A DNA stretch of 64,000 nucleotides from Pomphorhynchus laevis. Lineage: Eukaryota; Acanthocephala; Palaeacanthocephala; Echinorhynchida; Pomphorhynchidae. The notes beneath the pieces are model-generated. The model was not told the DNA's origin. It worked only from the letters and a program-made list of their open reading frames with translations, and did no database searches. The DNA is taken from positions 1 through 64,000 of the forward strand of contig WNNJ02000353.1 of NCBI GenBank assembly GCA_012934845.2, written 5' to 3'. The position numbers and the translations under genes are program-made. Positions 11,943 through 22,721 of this stretch are shown here, piece by piece; within the stretch, counting starts at the first letter, position 1; each line of letters starts with the position of its first letter.

Positions 11943-12468
11943 TGGATTGATCTGGAACTTGATTGATCTGGAACTTGATTGATCTGGAACTTGATTGATC
12001 TGGAACTTGATTGATCTGGAACTTGATTGATCTGGAACTTGATTGATCTGGAACTGGATTGATCTGAAACTGGATTGATATGAAACTGGATTGATCTGGA
12101 ACTGGATTGATATGAAACTGGATTGATCTAGAACTGGATTGATCTGGAACTGGATTGATCTGGAACTGGATTGATCTGGAACTGGATTGATCTGGAACTG
12201 GATTGATCTGGAACTGGATTGATCTGGAACTGGATTGATCTGGAACTGGATTTCCCTGGAACTGGATTTATCTGGAACTGGATTGATATGAAACTGGATT
12301 GATCTGGAACTGGATTGATCTGGAACTGGATTGATCTAGAACTGGATTGATCTGGAACTGGATTGATCTGGAACTGGATTGATCTGGAACTGGATTGATC
12401 TGGAACTGGATTGATCTGAACTGGATTGATCTGGAACTGGATTGATCTGGAACTGGATTGATCTGGAA
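11942..12468. repeat. 16-bp minisatellite array, likely 5' UTR monomers of LINE family 1
   Basis: About 33 head-to-tail copies of CTGGATTGATCTGGAA with few variants; the units nearest the LINE ORF1 read CTTGATTGATCTGGAA. The array ends 48 bp from the ATG of the LINE at 8796-11942. Read in the LINE's sense the unit is TTCCAGATCAATCCAG, which shares a core with the 20-bp monomer in front of the other family-1 copy (43541-43680). Not a CRISPR: there are no spacers. Confidence 0.95.
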
Positions 12469-13084
12469 TGTCAGTAGTTTATTATTATCAAGAAAGTTTT
12501 AACTCAAATAAGTGCGTAAGTGTTTCAGCTTTATATTTTAGTTAGTCTGCATCTTGAATATTGTATGTAGACATTTTTTCTCATGACAAAATAATAATAA
12601 TTATATTTCGGTATGACCAATGATGTTGGGTGTTTTAAATCGATAGAAACTAAAATCGTTAATAAAAACATTAAACTCGTAATTTTAAAATCATAGGCAT
12701 CAATCATACTAAACTGCATAAAAGTAAATATTTGATGGAATTTAAGATACTTGAGAAATCCCAACTGGGCATGATGTCAAGAAAAAACAATTTCAACCGA
12801 GATAATATTTTTTGAAATTTGATTTATACGTGATTTACAGAAATTCAAGTTATGTACACTTTTTAAATAAAATTACAAATTTGTTAATACTTGATATGTG
12901 CAAGTCACCGCTTTTTTGCAAGCTGGGAACAACAGTATTTGCAAATATTACTGATATCAGTTGGAGCAATATAGAAGGCAGAGCGCGGACAAAAATTACT
13001 AATGTAATTACGATTACCAATGTAATTTTAATCATTCATAGATAATCAAGAATAATCATTGAATTTGTATATTATTATTTGTCG
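12469..13084. other. AT-rich spacer, no gene
   Basis: No conserved frame on either strand; short antisense and sense frames near 12530-13045 have no family resemblance and A/T-driven composition. Confidence 0.5.
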
Positions 13085-13470
13085 ACTTTCAAGGGAGCTG
13101 AAGCTCGTAAGGAAGCATCACATCGAATAAAAAACAGAGAGAGAAAAACGAAAAAAAACATCAAGAGTTCACGAGGTCAAGCTTTAGGCGTTCTTTGAAT
13201 TGCACAGCAGAAGAGCTGTTGATCACACCAAGTGATAATCCATTCCATCGTTTACAGACGCGATTCATCACTGTCGTACAATTTGTTCGATGCTTTGAAC
13301 GATGCTTCAAACATAGCTCGTGTCACACGTAACATTGATGATTCACGAAGACAGAACAGCTGCTTACACGAATGGTTAGGCACGCGCAGCGACACCCACA
13401 CTAGTGTAAGATCTGCAATCAACAGATCGCATTCAATAGATCTTATAGCTATGGCATTAATAGCTCAGTT
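13085..13470 (-). mobile_element. LINE 3' fragment (end of ORF2)
   Basis: Minus-strand frames read MLRVTRAMFEASF, then WNGLSLGVINSSSAVQFKERL, the typical last domain of a CR1-type ORF2 (compare [20 protein letters not shown] in the 27-31 kb copy). Interrupted and 5'-truncated. A second LINE in the opposite orientation begins at its 5' side. Confidence 0.65.
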
Positions 13471-13473
13471 GTA

Positions 13474-14515
13474 GGATGGATTAGATATCTTCTATCTAAC
13501 AGATCTTTCAGAGTACGAGTTGGTAGTACCCTATCCTCACCACGTTGAATTAAGTCTGGAGTTCCGCAGGGTTCTGTACTAGGACATTTATTGTTTAACA
13601 TGTTCATGAACAGTTTACTCACACAGCACCATTGTCCGTGTTTAGCCTTTGCTGACGACATCGAAATTTGGTGTGAGGTCATATCCGCAGATGACCATAT
13701 CCGCTTACAGCGTGACATTGACAGGGTTTATACATGGAGCGTTAATACTGGGGTATTGTTAAACATTTCTAAGTGCTCACACATTCGTCTCGACAGGTCC
13801 AATGTGTCTTCCTTGTATAGTATCGGGACATATAGTATCATTTCGACCAACCAGGTTCGTGATCTTGGCATACTTATGCAATCGTCACTTAAAACTAGAA
13901 TGGATACTGAAAGACGTTGCTGTTCAGCAAGGAAGATGATTTATCTAATAAAAGCTTGTTTCTTGTCAATATCTCCTGTGTTTTGCTCGGCTATATAATG
14001 CGCTTGTTCGTCCCCATATCGAATATGCTATCCAGGCATCATTCCCTTCTACAAGAGGTGAAATGAGGGATTTGGAGAGAATTCTACGTCGTGGCAACAA
14101 GCTCGTTCGAGGATGTAAAATGATGATTTATAGCGATCGTTTGACTTCAATAGGCATGATATCAGTGCAAGCCAGACTACTCGTTCTGGATCTGTTTGCG
14201 ATGTGATCTATAGTAAAGGGGATAGATGGATACCCAAGTGAATGTGTTAAATTGAATGTCCGACAAAGTCGTAGGGTCATTCTCTCGCGTTACGCGCAAG
14301 ACAAATTGGAAGGTCGACAATGGTATCTCGATTGTCCCGCAGAGTGAGAAAGTTGTGGAACGCATTGCATCACGACGTCATGACTGCGTCATCATTGAGC
14401 CAATTTAAAGCCATGGTCAACACTTGGATAAGACATGCTGATCAAGGCAGCATTGGAAGTTCTTATCCTTGGTTTGGTTGAAATTGATATGTTTGTTTAA
14501 TGTTTTGTAATGTAC
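13474..14515 (+). mobile_element. LINE family 2, 5'-truncated RT fragment with tail
   Basis: Plus-strand RT from the segment RYLLSNRSFRVRVG through GVPQGSVLG and the catalytic FADDIEIW box (13640-13665) to the C-terminal domain and a 3' tail whose ATGAGCGGACAAAACGGCC resembles the other family-2 ends. Longest intact frame 13591-13998 (135 codons). At least three breaks, including a TGA just before GVPQG. Confidence 0.8.
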
Positions 14516-14529
14516 GATGAGCGGACAAA

Positions 14530-15058
14530 ACGGCCTTCTCAGTAAAAGATCTGTATATAATAATACCTAGCGTCTTTAGTCTAACCGGATAAGAAATGAA
14601 GCGAGTTGCCGGAACCAAGTGCGTGGCTCTTTTCAAAATGTTGCCGAATTCACTCAATTCTGATTTCAGTTGAGGGTGTGTCGCGTGAGATGCATAGAGC
14701 ATATGTGATTTTAAGAGACTCGAATATACAATGCATAAAGCCTTTGGCTCAAGTCGTCCAACGTTTCGATGAAGAAATCCTAAAATTCTACGGCATTTTG
14801 CGATAGCGCTAAAGAATGAAGACGAGATTTTAAATTAGTGGAAATAACAACACCTAGATCAGTAAAAGTGATTTACTGATTCGATAACTGTTGATCTGAA
14901 TTGATAAGAAGAGGAAGGTAATCGGGATAGACCAATTCTCATATGTCGACATTTACTAACATCGATTACTAAGCCGTTTGATGAACACCAATTACTAACT
15001 TTATCCAAATCTGATTGTAGTAGGGGAGAGCTAGAACAACCACGAAATAAAGGGCACC
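14530..15058 (-). mobile_element. LINE family 3 fragment
   Basis: Minus-strand pieces LLQSDLDKVSNWC..NGLVIDVSKCRHMRIG (14860-15050) and MLYASHATHPQLK...RATHLV (14540-14702) match the post-catalytic part of the RT at 35.8-38 kb. It begins right at the FADD region, where it is joined head-to-head to a plus-strand LINE through a 12-bp inverted repeat. Confidence 0.7.
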
Positions 15059-15080
15059 ACAGTTTCATGTGGTGCCCTTT
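15049..15080. repeat. 12-bp perfect inverted repeat at a LINE/LINE junction
   Basis: Arms AAAGGGCACCAC and GTGGTGCCCTTT with an 8-nt loop lie exactly where the minus-strand family-3 piece meets the plus-strand family-2 piece. In the plus-strand LINE the right arm is coding (PLLFNIF block), so the left arm looks like a templated inverted copy. Confidence 0.85.
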
Positions 15081-15955
15081 ACTGTTCAACATTTTCCTTC
15101 AGGATCTATTTTTAAGACTGAGATGCAAAATCCTAGCGTTTGCGGATGACCTCAAGTTATGGCGGTGCATTCAATCGTATCATGACTGTTTTCTGCTTTA
15201 GGAAGATTTAGACAATATTGTTAGGTGGAGTAATGAGTCAGGACTGATGTCCTGACTCATTATGTCCTGGACTGATGTCCATGCACTTAGGACATAAGAA
15301 ATTTCCTTTCAGATATAAATTAGGTGCCGAGACAATTACGCAGGTACAATGCACAAGAGATTTGGGAATACTTGTACACAAGTCATTGAAGAGTCGTCCA
15401 AACACACACAGAATCATCCAAACGGCCAGGAAACTTAGCTATGTGGCCCGGAGGTGTTTTGTAATCCATCGACTTCCTGTCTTAAAATAATATACAGTTC
15501 ACTTATTCGTCCTATTATTGAATATTGTATCCCTGCAGTATTTCCATGTACACATGGTGAGATGAATAAGCTTGAAAATGTCCTCCGTAGGTTGACGAGA
15601 TCGTCCCATTTCCTCAGGAAATTGTCTTATAAGGACCGCTTGCGCAATATAGGAGTTCCTTCAGTCCGTACTAATATAGTATGTCTTGATATTTTGTTTT
15701 GGGGATATGTTATTCGAGCGTGACGGATTCCCGGTCGACTGTATTCAGCAAAGCCAGCGAACTAATAAACGAGGTCACTCCCTTACTGTGAGGACCCTGC
15801 ATCACGGGAAACTCTGAAGACTATATCGCCCAGATTCTAATTGCAATATCCTGTATCTGGATTGAAATTTTGCTGACATAAAATTGGTTTTACCGTGAGC
15901 AGACAAAACAGCTGCATGGCTATAGTCTTGTATGTTATAATAATGTCATCGGGGT
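15060..15955 (+). mobile_element. LINE family 2, 5'-truncated RT fragment
   Basis: Reads PLLFNIFLQDLFLRL, the catalytic box LAFADDLKLW, RDLGILVHKSLKSRPNTHRI, then the RRCF..LPVLKIIYSSLIRPIIEYC domain and LENVLRRLTR, ending in a tail with CGTGAGCAGACAAAACAGC..ATGGCTATAG near 15900-15945. Frames 15275-15490 and 15454-15723 overlap by one shift. A template-switch type insertion lies at 15232-15280. Confidence 0.82.
15232..15280. repeat. template-switch scar: inverted plus direct duplication
   Basis: A 13-bp arm (AATGAGTCAGGAC, 15232-15244) is followed after TGAT by its exact reverse complement (15249-15261), then by a second forward copy of GGACTGATGTCC (15269-15280). Removing about 28 bp restores the LINE frame WSNESGLMSMHLG, so the extra segment is derived. 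Confidence 0.8.
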
Positions 15956-16345
15956 ATAATAGGCACTGGCATTTAACATTTTCAGCGATTTCGTTGATGT
16001 ATATATTAAACAAAGTGGGACTAAGGATACAGCCTTGAGAAACATCTTAAGTGAGATAAAACCATTCAGAAAAAGACTCACCAACTCACACAACAAAGTA
16101 GCGTCTACTCAAGAATTCACGTATCCAGAAACAAACGTGCTTTGAGAATCCGTAATTTCCAAGTTTCCACAGTAAAATTTGATGAACGACCCGATCAAAA
16201 GCTTTGGACAAATCAATAAAGACAACATCAACCAGCACCCCCTGTTTGACAAAACCGGCCCAGCTTTCGCGTGCCAATGTTAGATTAGTTGGAGTGGAGT
16301 GATGTTTTCTAAACCCATGCTGTTTATTAGACAAAATATTGAATT
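15945..16345 (-). mobile_element. LINE family 3, internal RT fragment
   Basis: Minus strand: QHGFRKHHSTPTNL, DVVFIDLSKAFDRVVHQILL, FWIREFLSRRYFVV (16086-16334), then GCILSPTLFNIYINEI and a degenerate catalytic box (YPDD for YADD) near 15950. Both ends are missing; it is wedged between two family-2 LINEs. Confidence 0.75.
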
Positions 16346-16658
16346 TGTCTAATGAGAAGATTATTATTAGTATTACAAGTTATAGCCAAATGGCTGTTTC
16401 AACTGATCACATAAGAAAATATAAAAAAAGAAAAAAAGTAAATAGCGGTTACATAATATTGTATACATCCGGAATGCCCTGATCGTTAATCCACTGACGA
16501 ATTTGAACTTTTAATTGAGCGAAGTCCTTGGTACATGCTATTTATCCTGGCAACGTGTTCCAGGCGTTTAATGCTCGATGTGATAGACTAGCCAAACTCA
16601 CTACTTTACCGTGGGGAAACTTAAATAGTTTCAACGGGTGGCCACCACGCGTTTGAGA

Positions 16659-18236
16659 TCAAACTTTAACATAGCACGAGGGAAACCCATCTATCCCATT
16701 AACCATTCGCCATAATGCAACAAGGTCTAGGTAATATAGCCTCTGACCCAAAGATGGTATCTTTAGAAATTCAAGCCGCTCACGATATGAATATGATCCA
16801 TCCATACACATTCGAGAACCTCTACGAAGAATTGACTCTAGTCTATTGAACTCTTTCTTAGTGTATGGAAAAACTGCTTGCACGCAGTACTCTATATGCG
16901 GGCGAACAAGAGCGCAGTAAAGCCGTTTGAAGACGTATGAATTAATACGATTACATGCATTTTTGACACAGTACATAGCTCGCAAAGCCTTGCTATAGGC
17001 AAACTCTGTATTTGATCGGGATTTCAATGTCCTATGCACCATGACACCCAGATCCCTATACTCCATGATGACATTAAGAATTGAAGTTCCTAGGCGAAAA
17101 CGACGGTCATCGCAACGCCTTCCTAATTTCATGTGGCCGCATTTGTCAGCATTGATCTTCATACCAGTAGCCTCACTCCATTGGTATATTTCATTAAAGT
17201 CTTCCTGCAGGGAAATGCCAAGCGGATCAATATCATCTACAGACCATAATTTGAGGTCGTCAGCAAAAGCAAGACAGGGACTCTGAATCCGCAGCAACAA
17301 ATCGTTAAGGAACACAATAAACAGCAGAGGTCCTAGTACGGTACCCTGCGGAACACCACAGTAAACGCGTCTGGGAGTGGAAAGATGGGTACCAACTCTC
17401 ACCTTAAAGAATCTATTACGTAGGAAATCTTGAATCCACTTACACAACACTACAGGAATGCCGTAGTTAAATAGTAATGCCACCAAGCTCTCATGCGGCA
17501 CCCGATCGAATGCTCTTGAAAAGTCAATGAATACCACATTGATTGATTGGCCGCGACTGACTGCCTCAACCCACATTTCGCGTGAAGTCAATAAGTTTGT
17601 TAAGCAGGAACGACCAGGGAGGAAACCGTGTTGAGAAGACGACATTATTTCGAGTTCCCTCAAGTGATGCCTGATCCGGGTGGCGATCAACTTTTCAATC
17701 ACTTTGCATAGATAACTAGTCAGGCTGATTGGTCTATAGTCAGTGCAAGCCGTTGCAATGGTTTTCTTTGGGATCGGAACTACGATGGCAGTTTTCCAGA
17801 CTTCAGGAACACATCCACTGGTCAAACTGTTCTCAAAAATAGCAAGAAGGGAAGGAGCCAAATATCTAGATAAATTCTTCAAGAGAAACAGAGAAATGTC
17901 ATCAGGGCCAGTAGAGCTAAATGGGTCAAGCTGATCAAGCTGACTTACAATCTCACTAATCGTTACTGGAAAAAAACGCGAAGATTGCCTTAATGCTACA
18001 CCATGCGAAGTGATAGAAGCTCTAAGTGAATTATTTGTCAGTAGCGAAAAAGACGTAGCAAGGCATTCCACAATACTACTCTGAGAAGTTATCATACATC
18101 CCTCCGCATTAAAGACATACTTGATTTCTGTGTTAAGGGTTCTGTTGCGACGAACATAAGCCCAGAATAGTTTTGGATTTCTTGTTACATTATTAGCAAT
18201 AGACGATTCGAATGCACATCGTTTTGTTGCTTTCAC
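16659..18236 (-). CDS. LINE family 2 ORF2, reverse transcriptase part
   Basis: 525-codon open frame. RT motifs in order: [74 protein letters not shown], catalytic LAFADDLKLW, GMKINADKCGHMKLG, DLGVMVHRTLKS, then the CR1-type C-terminal domain (RLYCALVRPHIEYCVQAVFPYT). Catalytic Asp pair present. One in-frame TGA near 18301 separates it from the endonuclease part; beyond it the frame continues open, so the protein was once continuous. Reverse transcribes the element's own RNA at a nicked target. Confidence 0.92.
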   Translation of the reverse strand: MKATKRCAFESSIANNVTRNPKLFWAYVRRNRTLNTEIKYVFNAEGCMITSQSSIVECLATSFSLLTNNSLRASITSHGVALRQSSRFFPVTISEIVSQLDQLDPFSSTGPDDISLFLLKNLSRYLAPSLLAIFENSLTSGCVPEVWKTAIVVPIPKKTIATACTDYRPISLTSYLCKVIEKLIATRIRHHLRELEIMSSSQHGFLPGRSCLTNLLTSREMWVEAVSRGQSINVVFIDFSRAFDRVPHESLVALLFNYGIPVVLCKWIQDFLRNRFFKVRVGTHLSTPRRVYCGVPQGTVLGPLLFIVFLNDLLLRIQSPCLAFADDLKLWSVDDIDPLGISLQEDFNEIYQWSEATGMKINADKCGHMKLGRRCDDRRFRLGTSILNVIMEYRDLGVMVHRTLKSRSNTEFAYSKALRAMYCVKNACNRINSYVFKRLYCALVRPHIEYCVQAVFPYTKKEFNRLESILRRGSRMCMDGSYSYRERLEFLKIPSLGQRLYYLDLVALWRMVNGIDGFPSCYVKV

Positions 18237-18302
18237 TCTAGTACAAAGATTTCGAACATATTTATATCTGGCAGAGAAACTAGAGTCAGAACGCTGTAGC
18301 TT

Positions 18303-19483
18303 TCATAAACAATTTCTTGAACTTATTAGTTGTCTGACGTTGGAATCTATCCATGCAGGTGACTTAGCAGCATACGAGGACTTGCGCATATGGGCAAGAA
18401 TATCAGATAATTTATGTAAGTAATCAGTGATCATATTCAGTGATAGCTTGTCCGTGTTCATGAAAGTACACGGGAATTGGTTGTAAACTCTCAAAACATC
18501 TTCTCTTCTCACTTTCGACCAATGACGTTTGGAAGTTTTTGAGCAAGGTGGACATAATCTGGAATAAGGGACAGCCGTCAAGGAGAGCAAGCAGTGGTCA
18601 CTACTTCCTAAAGGAGGGATATGATCAACTTTGATTATGTCTCTTACATATCTGGAAAACACCAGATCAAGTACCGAATTAGATCTTGAAGTTAAGCAAG
18701 TTGGTTCTTGTACGTGCTGAATCAGCATGAGTTCCTCAGCAAGGAACTCAGATATTTCCCTTTCCGTGGAACTACCATCAGAAAAGACATAGTCTGACCA
18801 TCTAGATCGTGGAAGATTAAAATCGTCCAAAAGAATAAAGTGAGGGGAGGAACATACCGATTGTAAAATAAGTTTTAGTTGATCGTGTCTGCAATTACTG
18901 ACGGTGATCGATACACGACGCAAAAATTTATACTGGTCGCTGAGTGATCAATACGGAAGCATAGAGTCTCAAACGACCCACAAGGGTCACAAATATTCAA
19001 CACCTCAGATACGAGGAAATTTTCTCTGACATACGCGGCGACACCGCCACCTCGCCTACCTGATATCCTGTCGCTTCGTAGAAGGCGAAATCCAGGAATA
19101 TTCACAGTGGTATCGACAATATATTGATGCCAGGATTCAGCAACGCAGAAAATGTCATACGAATGAGAAAGCATGTGATACTTCAACTCCACTATTTGAG
19201 CAGGCAAACTACGAAGATTTGAATACCCAATCGATGAATAGCCTGTGGGTTGTGGTAAGGGATTACTAGAAACGGTGAATAATTTGTTGAATGAAACAAA
19301 GTGTCCAAGATCATAATTGAAACTAACGCTATCCAAGAGTTGCGATGAATGACTGTTGAAACTACCTTTTTCAGACGAACTAGTAAGATTCAAACTGGAT
19401 ACTGCTAAGTGACGCTGTTGATCGTTATGGGATTCCAACGAACTACTGGGCGCCACCTGACAACCTGAAAATTTCGTATGCAT
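18303..19483 (-). CDS. LINE family 2 ORF2, apurinic-type endonuclease part
   Basis: Two overlapping frames (18875-19483 and 18303-18923) with one shift near 18900. Motifs of the AP-type endonuclease: YSNLRSLPAQI, CVAESWH, RSDRISGRRGGGVAAYV, CVVYRSPS, ILLDDFNLP, VLDLVFSRYV, and SDHCLLSLT. This domain nicks target DNA to prime reverse transcription. The usual GDFN reads DDFN here. Confidence 0.88.
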
Positions 19484-20314
19484 AAGTTCGTTTCACCTTC
19501 AGATAGCCGGTTTCGTAATTCTGTTTTTGCTTCTTTCAACTTTAAACGATCTTCGAGACTCATATCCTTAAGAATACGATGTGGATAATCTTTAAGTCGA
19601 AAACCACGTTTGAGCAAACGGTCTGCATGTTTTACAGAAGGACAAGAAGGACAAGTCCTTCTTGTCCTTCTGTTTTCTATCGATGGCCCCACTCGAATCG
19701 CTACCACTGATTTGACCCAATTGATGGTCTGTCGATCCAGCGTTTCGTGTAGGTTGCAATAGGGAGTTACACCATACCCTTCCTTTGTTTACAGCTGGTG
19801 TAGTTCGTTCAACATGAATGACCGATTTTTCTTTGTCCTGAAAGGATGACAGCATTTGAAGTTCGGCATTTGAAGTATTATCGTGCTGATGCGCAGATGA
19901 CAGTGAAAGTAATTCAATCCGCAGTTCGAATAGGTCAGGAGTTGAACTGTCATCTAATGGCAGCTTAACGACAGGATTAACGGTACAGGTGTTTATCGAA
20001 GTTTGATGGTCCGTACTGTCTTGAGAGACACGAACGTCATTTAAGTTGATAGGTAACGATATATCACAACAATTCACATCACAAACCATATCTTGCACTA
20101 GTTTTATCTGGAGGACCGAAATCATTGTAGCAAAACAAAAGCCGCAATAAAAGTCCTTGCTCTTGAGTGACGACTCGGTATTTAAAGGAATGTCGACAAT
20201 AGACCACACTTCACAGCCTTTATTGCAACATTCGACCTCTAGCCGCTTATACGCATTACGATGTTGAGTGATATGTATAGTGTTTGACGCTCTCTTCGAA
20301 TTTGCTTTCTTCAT
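19405..20314 (-). CDS. LINE family 2 ORF1 (PHD-like, with basic C-terminal domain)
   Basis: Frame 19592-20314 starts with a PHD-like cluster (VECCNKGCEVWSIV...YCGFC) then a Ser/Thr-rich linker; after a frame change the second part (19405-19707) has GFRLKDYPHRILKDMSLEDRLKL..AK and NFQVVRWRPVVRW, matching the ORF1 C-terminal domain of the copy at 27-31 kb. At the junction (19634-19673) the middle of that domain is missing and replaced by a perfect 19-bp inverted repeat. ORF1 of CR1 elements binds element RNA. Confidence 0.82.
19634..19673. repeat. 19-bp perfect palindrome at an ORF1 deletion junction
   Basis: Two 19-bp arms (starting ACAGAAGGACAAG at 19634 and ending CTTGTCCTTCTGT at 19673) with a 2-nt spacer. 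It marks the site where ORF1 lost about 50 residues compared with the sister copy. Confidence 0.92.
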
Positions 20315-20344
20315 TGTATGTATATGTAAGTTTAATTTTTCTTT

Positions 20345-20500
20345 GTCTGTATTTACTTTAGATTGTATATATTATATTGTAAGTAGTTAATTTGACAGCC
20401 GAGAAAGTTATATCATTTGTATGTTATTTTATTGAATTTACTCTAGATCTCCACAACGTCCACAGTCTCTTGAATTATTGTATTTACTTTAGATCTCAAC
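20345..20500 (-). promoter_or_regulatory. duplicated 5' UTR motif of LINE family 2
   Basis: TTGTATTTACTTTAGAT or a close form occurs at 20348-20364 and again at 20478-20494 upstream of ORF1, and once at the same relative place in the sister LINE (31568-31585). Sense orientation is the reverse complement. It may be part of an internal promoter; that is inference from position and conservation. Confidence 0.45.
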
Positions 20501-20865
20501 TTTTTTTATACCTCAGGATCAGTTTCTCCATCACCTTGCAAGCAATACACTCACCTTGCAAGCAATATATTTATACAGTATTTTTACATATTGACAGCTA
20601 TAATGTTTTGTTTTATAAAATATTTTGCTTATACTAACAATAGTGGCAGCGGTCATAATTGATTATAAAGCATAAATTATACAGAAATTTTACATACGTA
20701 AATTTGTGATTAAAAATACGAAAAAAATGTGTACGGAGCGATCAAACGTTTTGCAAGAAACTGTCATTTTCAACGATAAAAAAAGGTAAGATTTCTGGTT
20801 CTTCCCCGACTGCAGACAAGGATTACAAGGTTAGTCAGTTTTGTTTATGTTATGAAAGAGGGGAG

Positions 20866-21962
20866 GTGTTACCTCCCATCAAAAAAGCAAAAAACTTATG
20901 TATAATCACGGGAAAAATTCCCCTAAAAAACAGCGATCTTTTCTCCGTATTTCTTCGTCCCTTCGCTGTTCAATATAAAAACAGAGTAATATTCTCCTCT
21001 GTAAGATCCTATGACAATAAACTTAAGGCTTCGTTCGCCTCTGGTGACTTACTGAAGGCCTATACCGACTTTTTCAGTTCTAACCTAGACTCAATAGGGG
21101 AATTAACCTGTAAACATATTAATGCGACTCTCAAGATTACTAACTTCCCCTTAGATCTCAGTGATAATGATATTATGGATATGAAGAAATTGTATAAGCT
21201 CTCCAATTGTACAAAGAAGGGAGAGCAATACCGGTGGCATTCGCAAATTCTGATTCAGATCAAGCCGATCTCCTGGCTAAATCTGCCTCAAACCCGTTCT
21301 TGGGCTTCAATCTCCGCTTTATGAAGATCGAGGAGGATAGTCACGTGTATCCTCATTGCAATACCTGTCATCGGTGGGGGCATTGGGCCTCCACATGTGG
21401 ACTAGCTGTATCCTGTGGTGTTTGCGGTGACAATGAATGCTCATCTATTAATTCCGATGTTCACTGTTCCTCTAAACCTTCTTGTGTGAATTGCGGTGAC
21501 CAACACCCGGCGTGGTCGCGCCGCTGCTGCGTATTCAAAAAGTATGTGTCATTCTTCTCTGCTCAGACTCCTCAGGTCAAAGCTAGCCTGACCTACCGTC
21601 CTGCTGAATCTAACCGTATGGCTGATTTTGAGATGTTGAAGTTGATCGATGCGAAGATCGATGCACGCATGGCACGAATTGAAATTATAATCGGGCATCT
21701 CTGTTCCAACATGTACTCTCCAACTGAACAGGCCGTTAAGAAAGTGCCTGCCTCCAATAAACGGCAAAGTTCCGACACTTCCATCCCGCCTATAAAAATG
21801 AAAGATCTGATGGTCAAAAAAGCAAAAGCCTCCCGGTCTAATTTATCGGAAGATGATGATACTTTCCCCAGGGAAGTGCCATCCTCGGACGTCGCTGGTG
21901 GCAGTGGGGGCTACCCCCTGCCCCTAGTTCCGTCTAGATCTAGGGCTGGTAATCCCGGTTAA
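20866..21962 (+). CDS. LINE family 4 ORF1 (gag-like, CCHC knuckles)
   Basis: Frames 20866-21324 and 21207-21962 overlap with one shift around 21230. The first holds the N-terminal domain (ITGKIPLKNSDLFSVFL, CKHINATLKITNFPL). The second carries Cys/His knuckles C..CHRWGHWASTC, C.VCGDNEC and C.NCGDQHPAWSRRC (about residues 50-110), then a coiled segment and a Lys-rich tail. Such proteins coat element RNA. Confidence 0.82.
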
Positions 21963-21975
21963 CCCCTTTAACACA

Positions 21976-22721
21976 ATGTCAAGCAACGGTACTCCTTTTT
22001 CACTGAACATTGTTCAGTGGAATTCGGGAGGAGCTCTGCCCTTAGACTTATCTCAAGCCGAGATGCAGATGTTAAAGTCCTTCAGGAGACGCGGTCTATC
22101 CGTCTTCCTCAGGATATTACTCGATTTATTTCAAAGCACATCCAATCCCACTTTACTCCGTACATAACCCCGCCTCACACCTCTTCATCTCAAGGACTCT
22201 TGACCTTAGTTAAATGCTCCTTAAGATCTTCCCTCTTGCTAAACTACTCTTGTCCAGCCCTGTCTTGTCTGGTAGTTCCTCTTTGTAAGAACGGTAACCG
22301 TGACCTCCTGGATAAGATCATTGACAGCGGTTATGACATGATTCTGGGTGATTTCAACGACAGGACTGGTCGTTGGATTAATTCTGCACTCCGCAGAGCT
22401 AGGAACCGGTTCTTCATTCATAAACCACCTTCCCCAACCTTTCATTGTTCTACAACAAATTCTCTCCTCGACCTTCTACTGATTCACGAGAGGTGGTTGC
22501 TTAAACCCCTCTGTACTGAACAGTCGCGTCAACATCTGTCCACCTCTCATGACCTAATTCGCTGGCGGATTGAGGAGGATACGCTGCTCCGGATGAGATT
22601 CCACTTTGATCCGATCAGAGTGGCGATCTTACAGGCAGCTATCAGTCGCCTCCCCCGAATTGGGAATGAGAGTTTAACCGAATTCAATACCTACCTCTCT
22701 TCGCAAGCTACCGGGATTTAA
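21976..22721 (+). CDS. LINE family 4 ORF2, endonuclease part
   Basis: Starts at ATG 21976 (LNIVQWNSGGA, typical of Jockey/I endonucleases), then in a second frame VLQETRSIRLP, YDMILGDFNDRTGRW, HCSTTNSLLDLLLIHERW and STSHDLIRW. Two frames are needed, with the shift near 22040. The segment to 23180 encodes the linker to the RT in broken frames. Confidence 0.8.

Larger units (their letters stand above)
16385..20500 (-). mobile_element. LINE family 2, near full-length copy
   Basis: CR1-like non-LTR element on the minus strand: 5' UTR (about 20315-20500, with a motif repeated in the 27-31 kb copy), ORF1 (PHD-like domain then a basic C-terminal domain), ORF2 (AP-type endonuclease, RT, C-terminal domain) and a 3' tail at 16385-16470 ending in TAATAATAATAAT-type repeats rather than poly(A). 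Only a few lesions separate the ORFs, making this the best preserved RT in the window. Confidence 0.92.

Noticed and set aside
11942-12468. CRISPR-like array
   Set aside because: Units are directly adjacent without unique spacers, the host is a eukaryote, and the array belongs to a LINE 5' UTR.
12531-13045. Small frames on both strands in AT-rich spacer
   Set aside because: Composition is set by A/T content; no splice signals, motifs or repeats support them.
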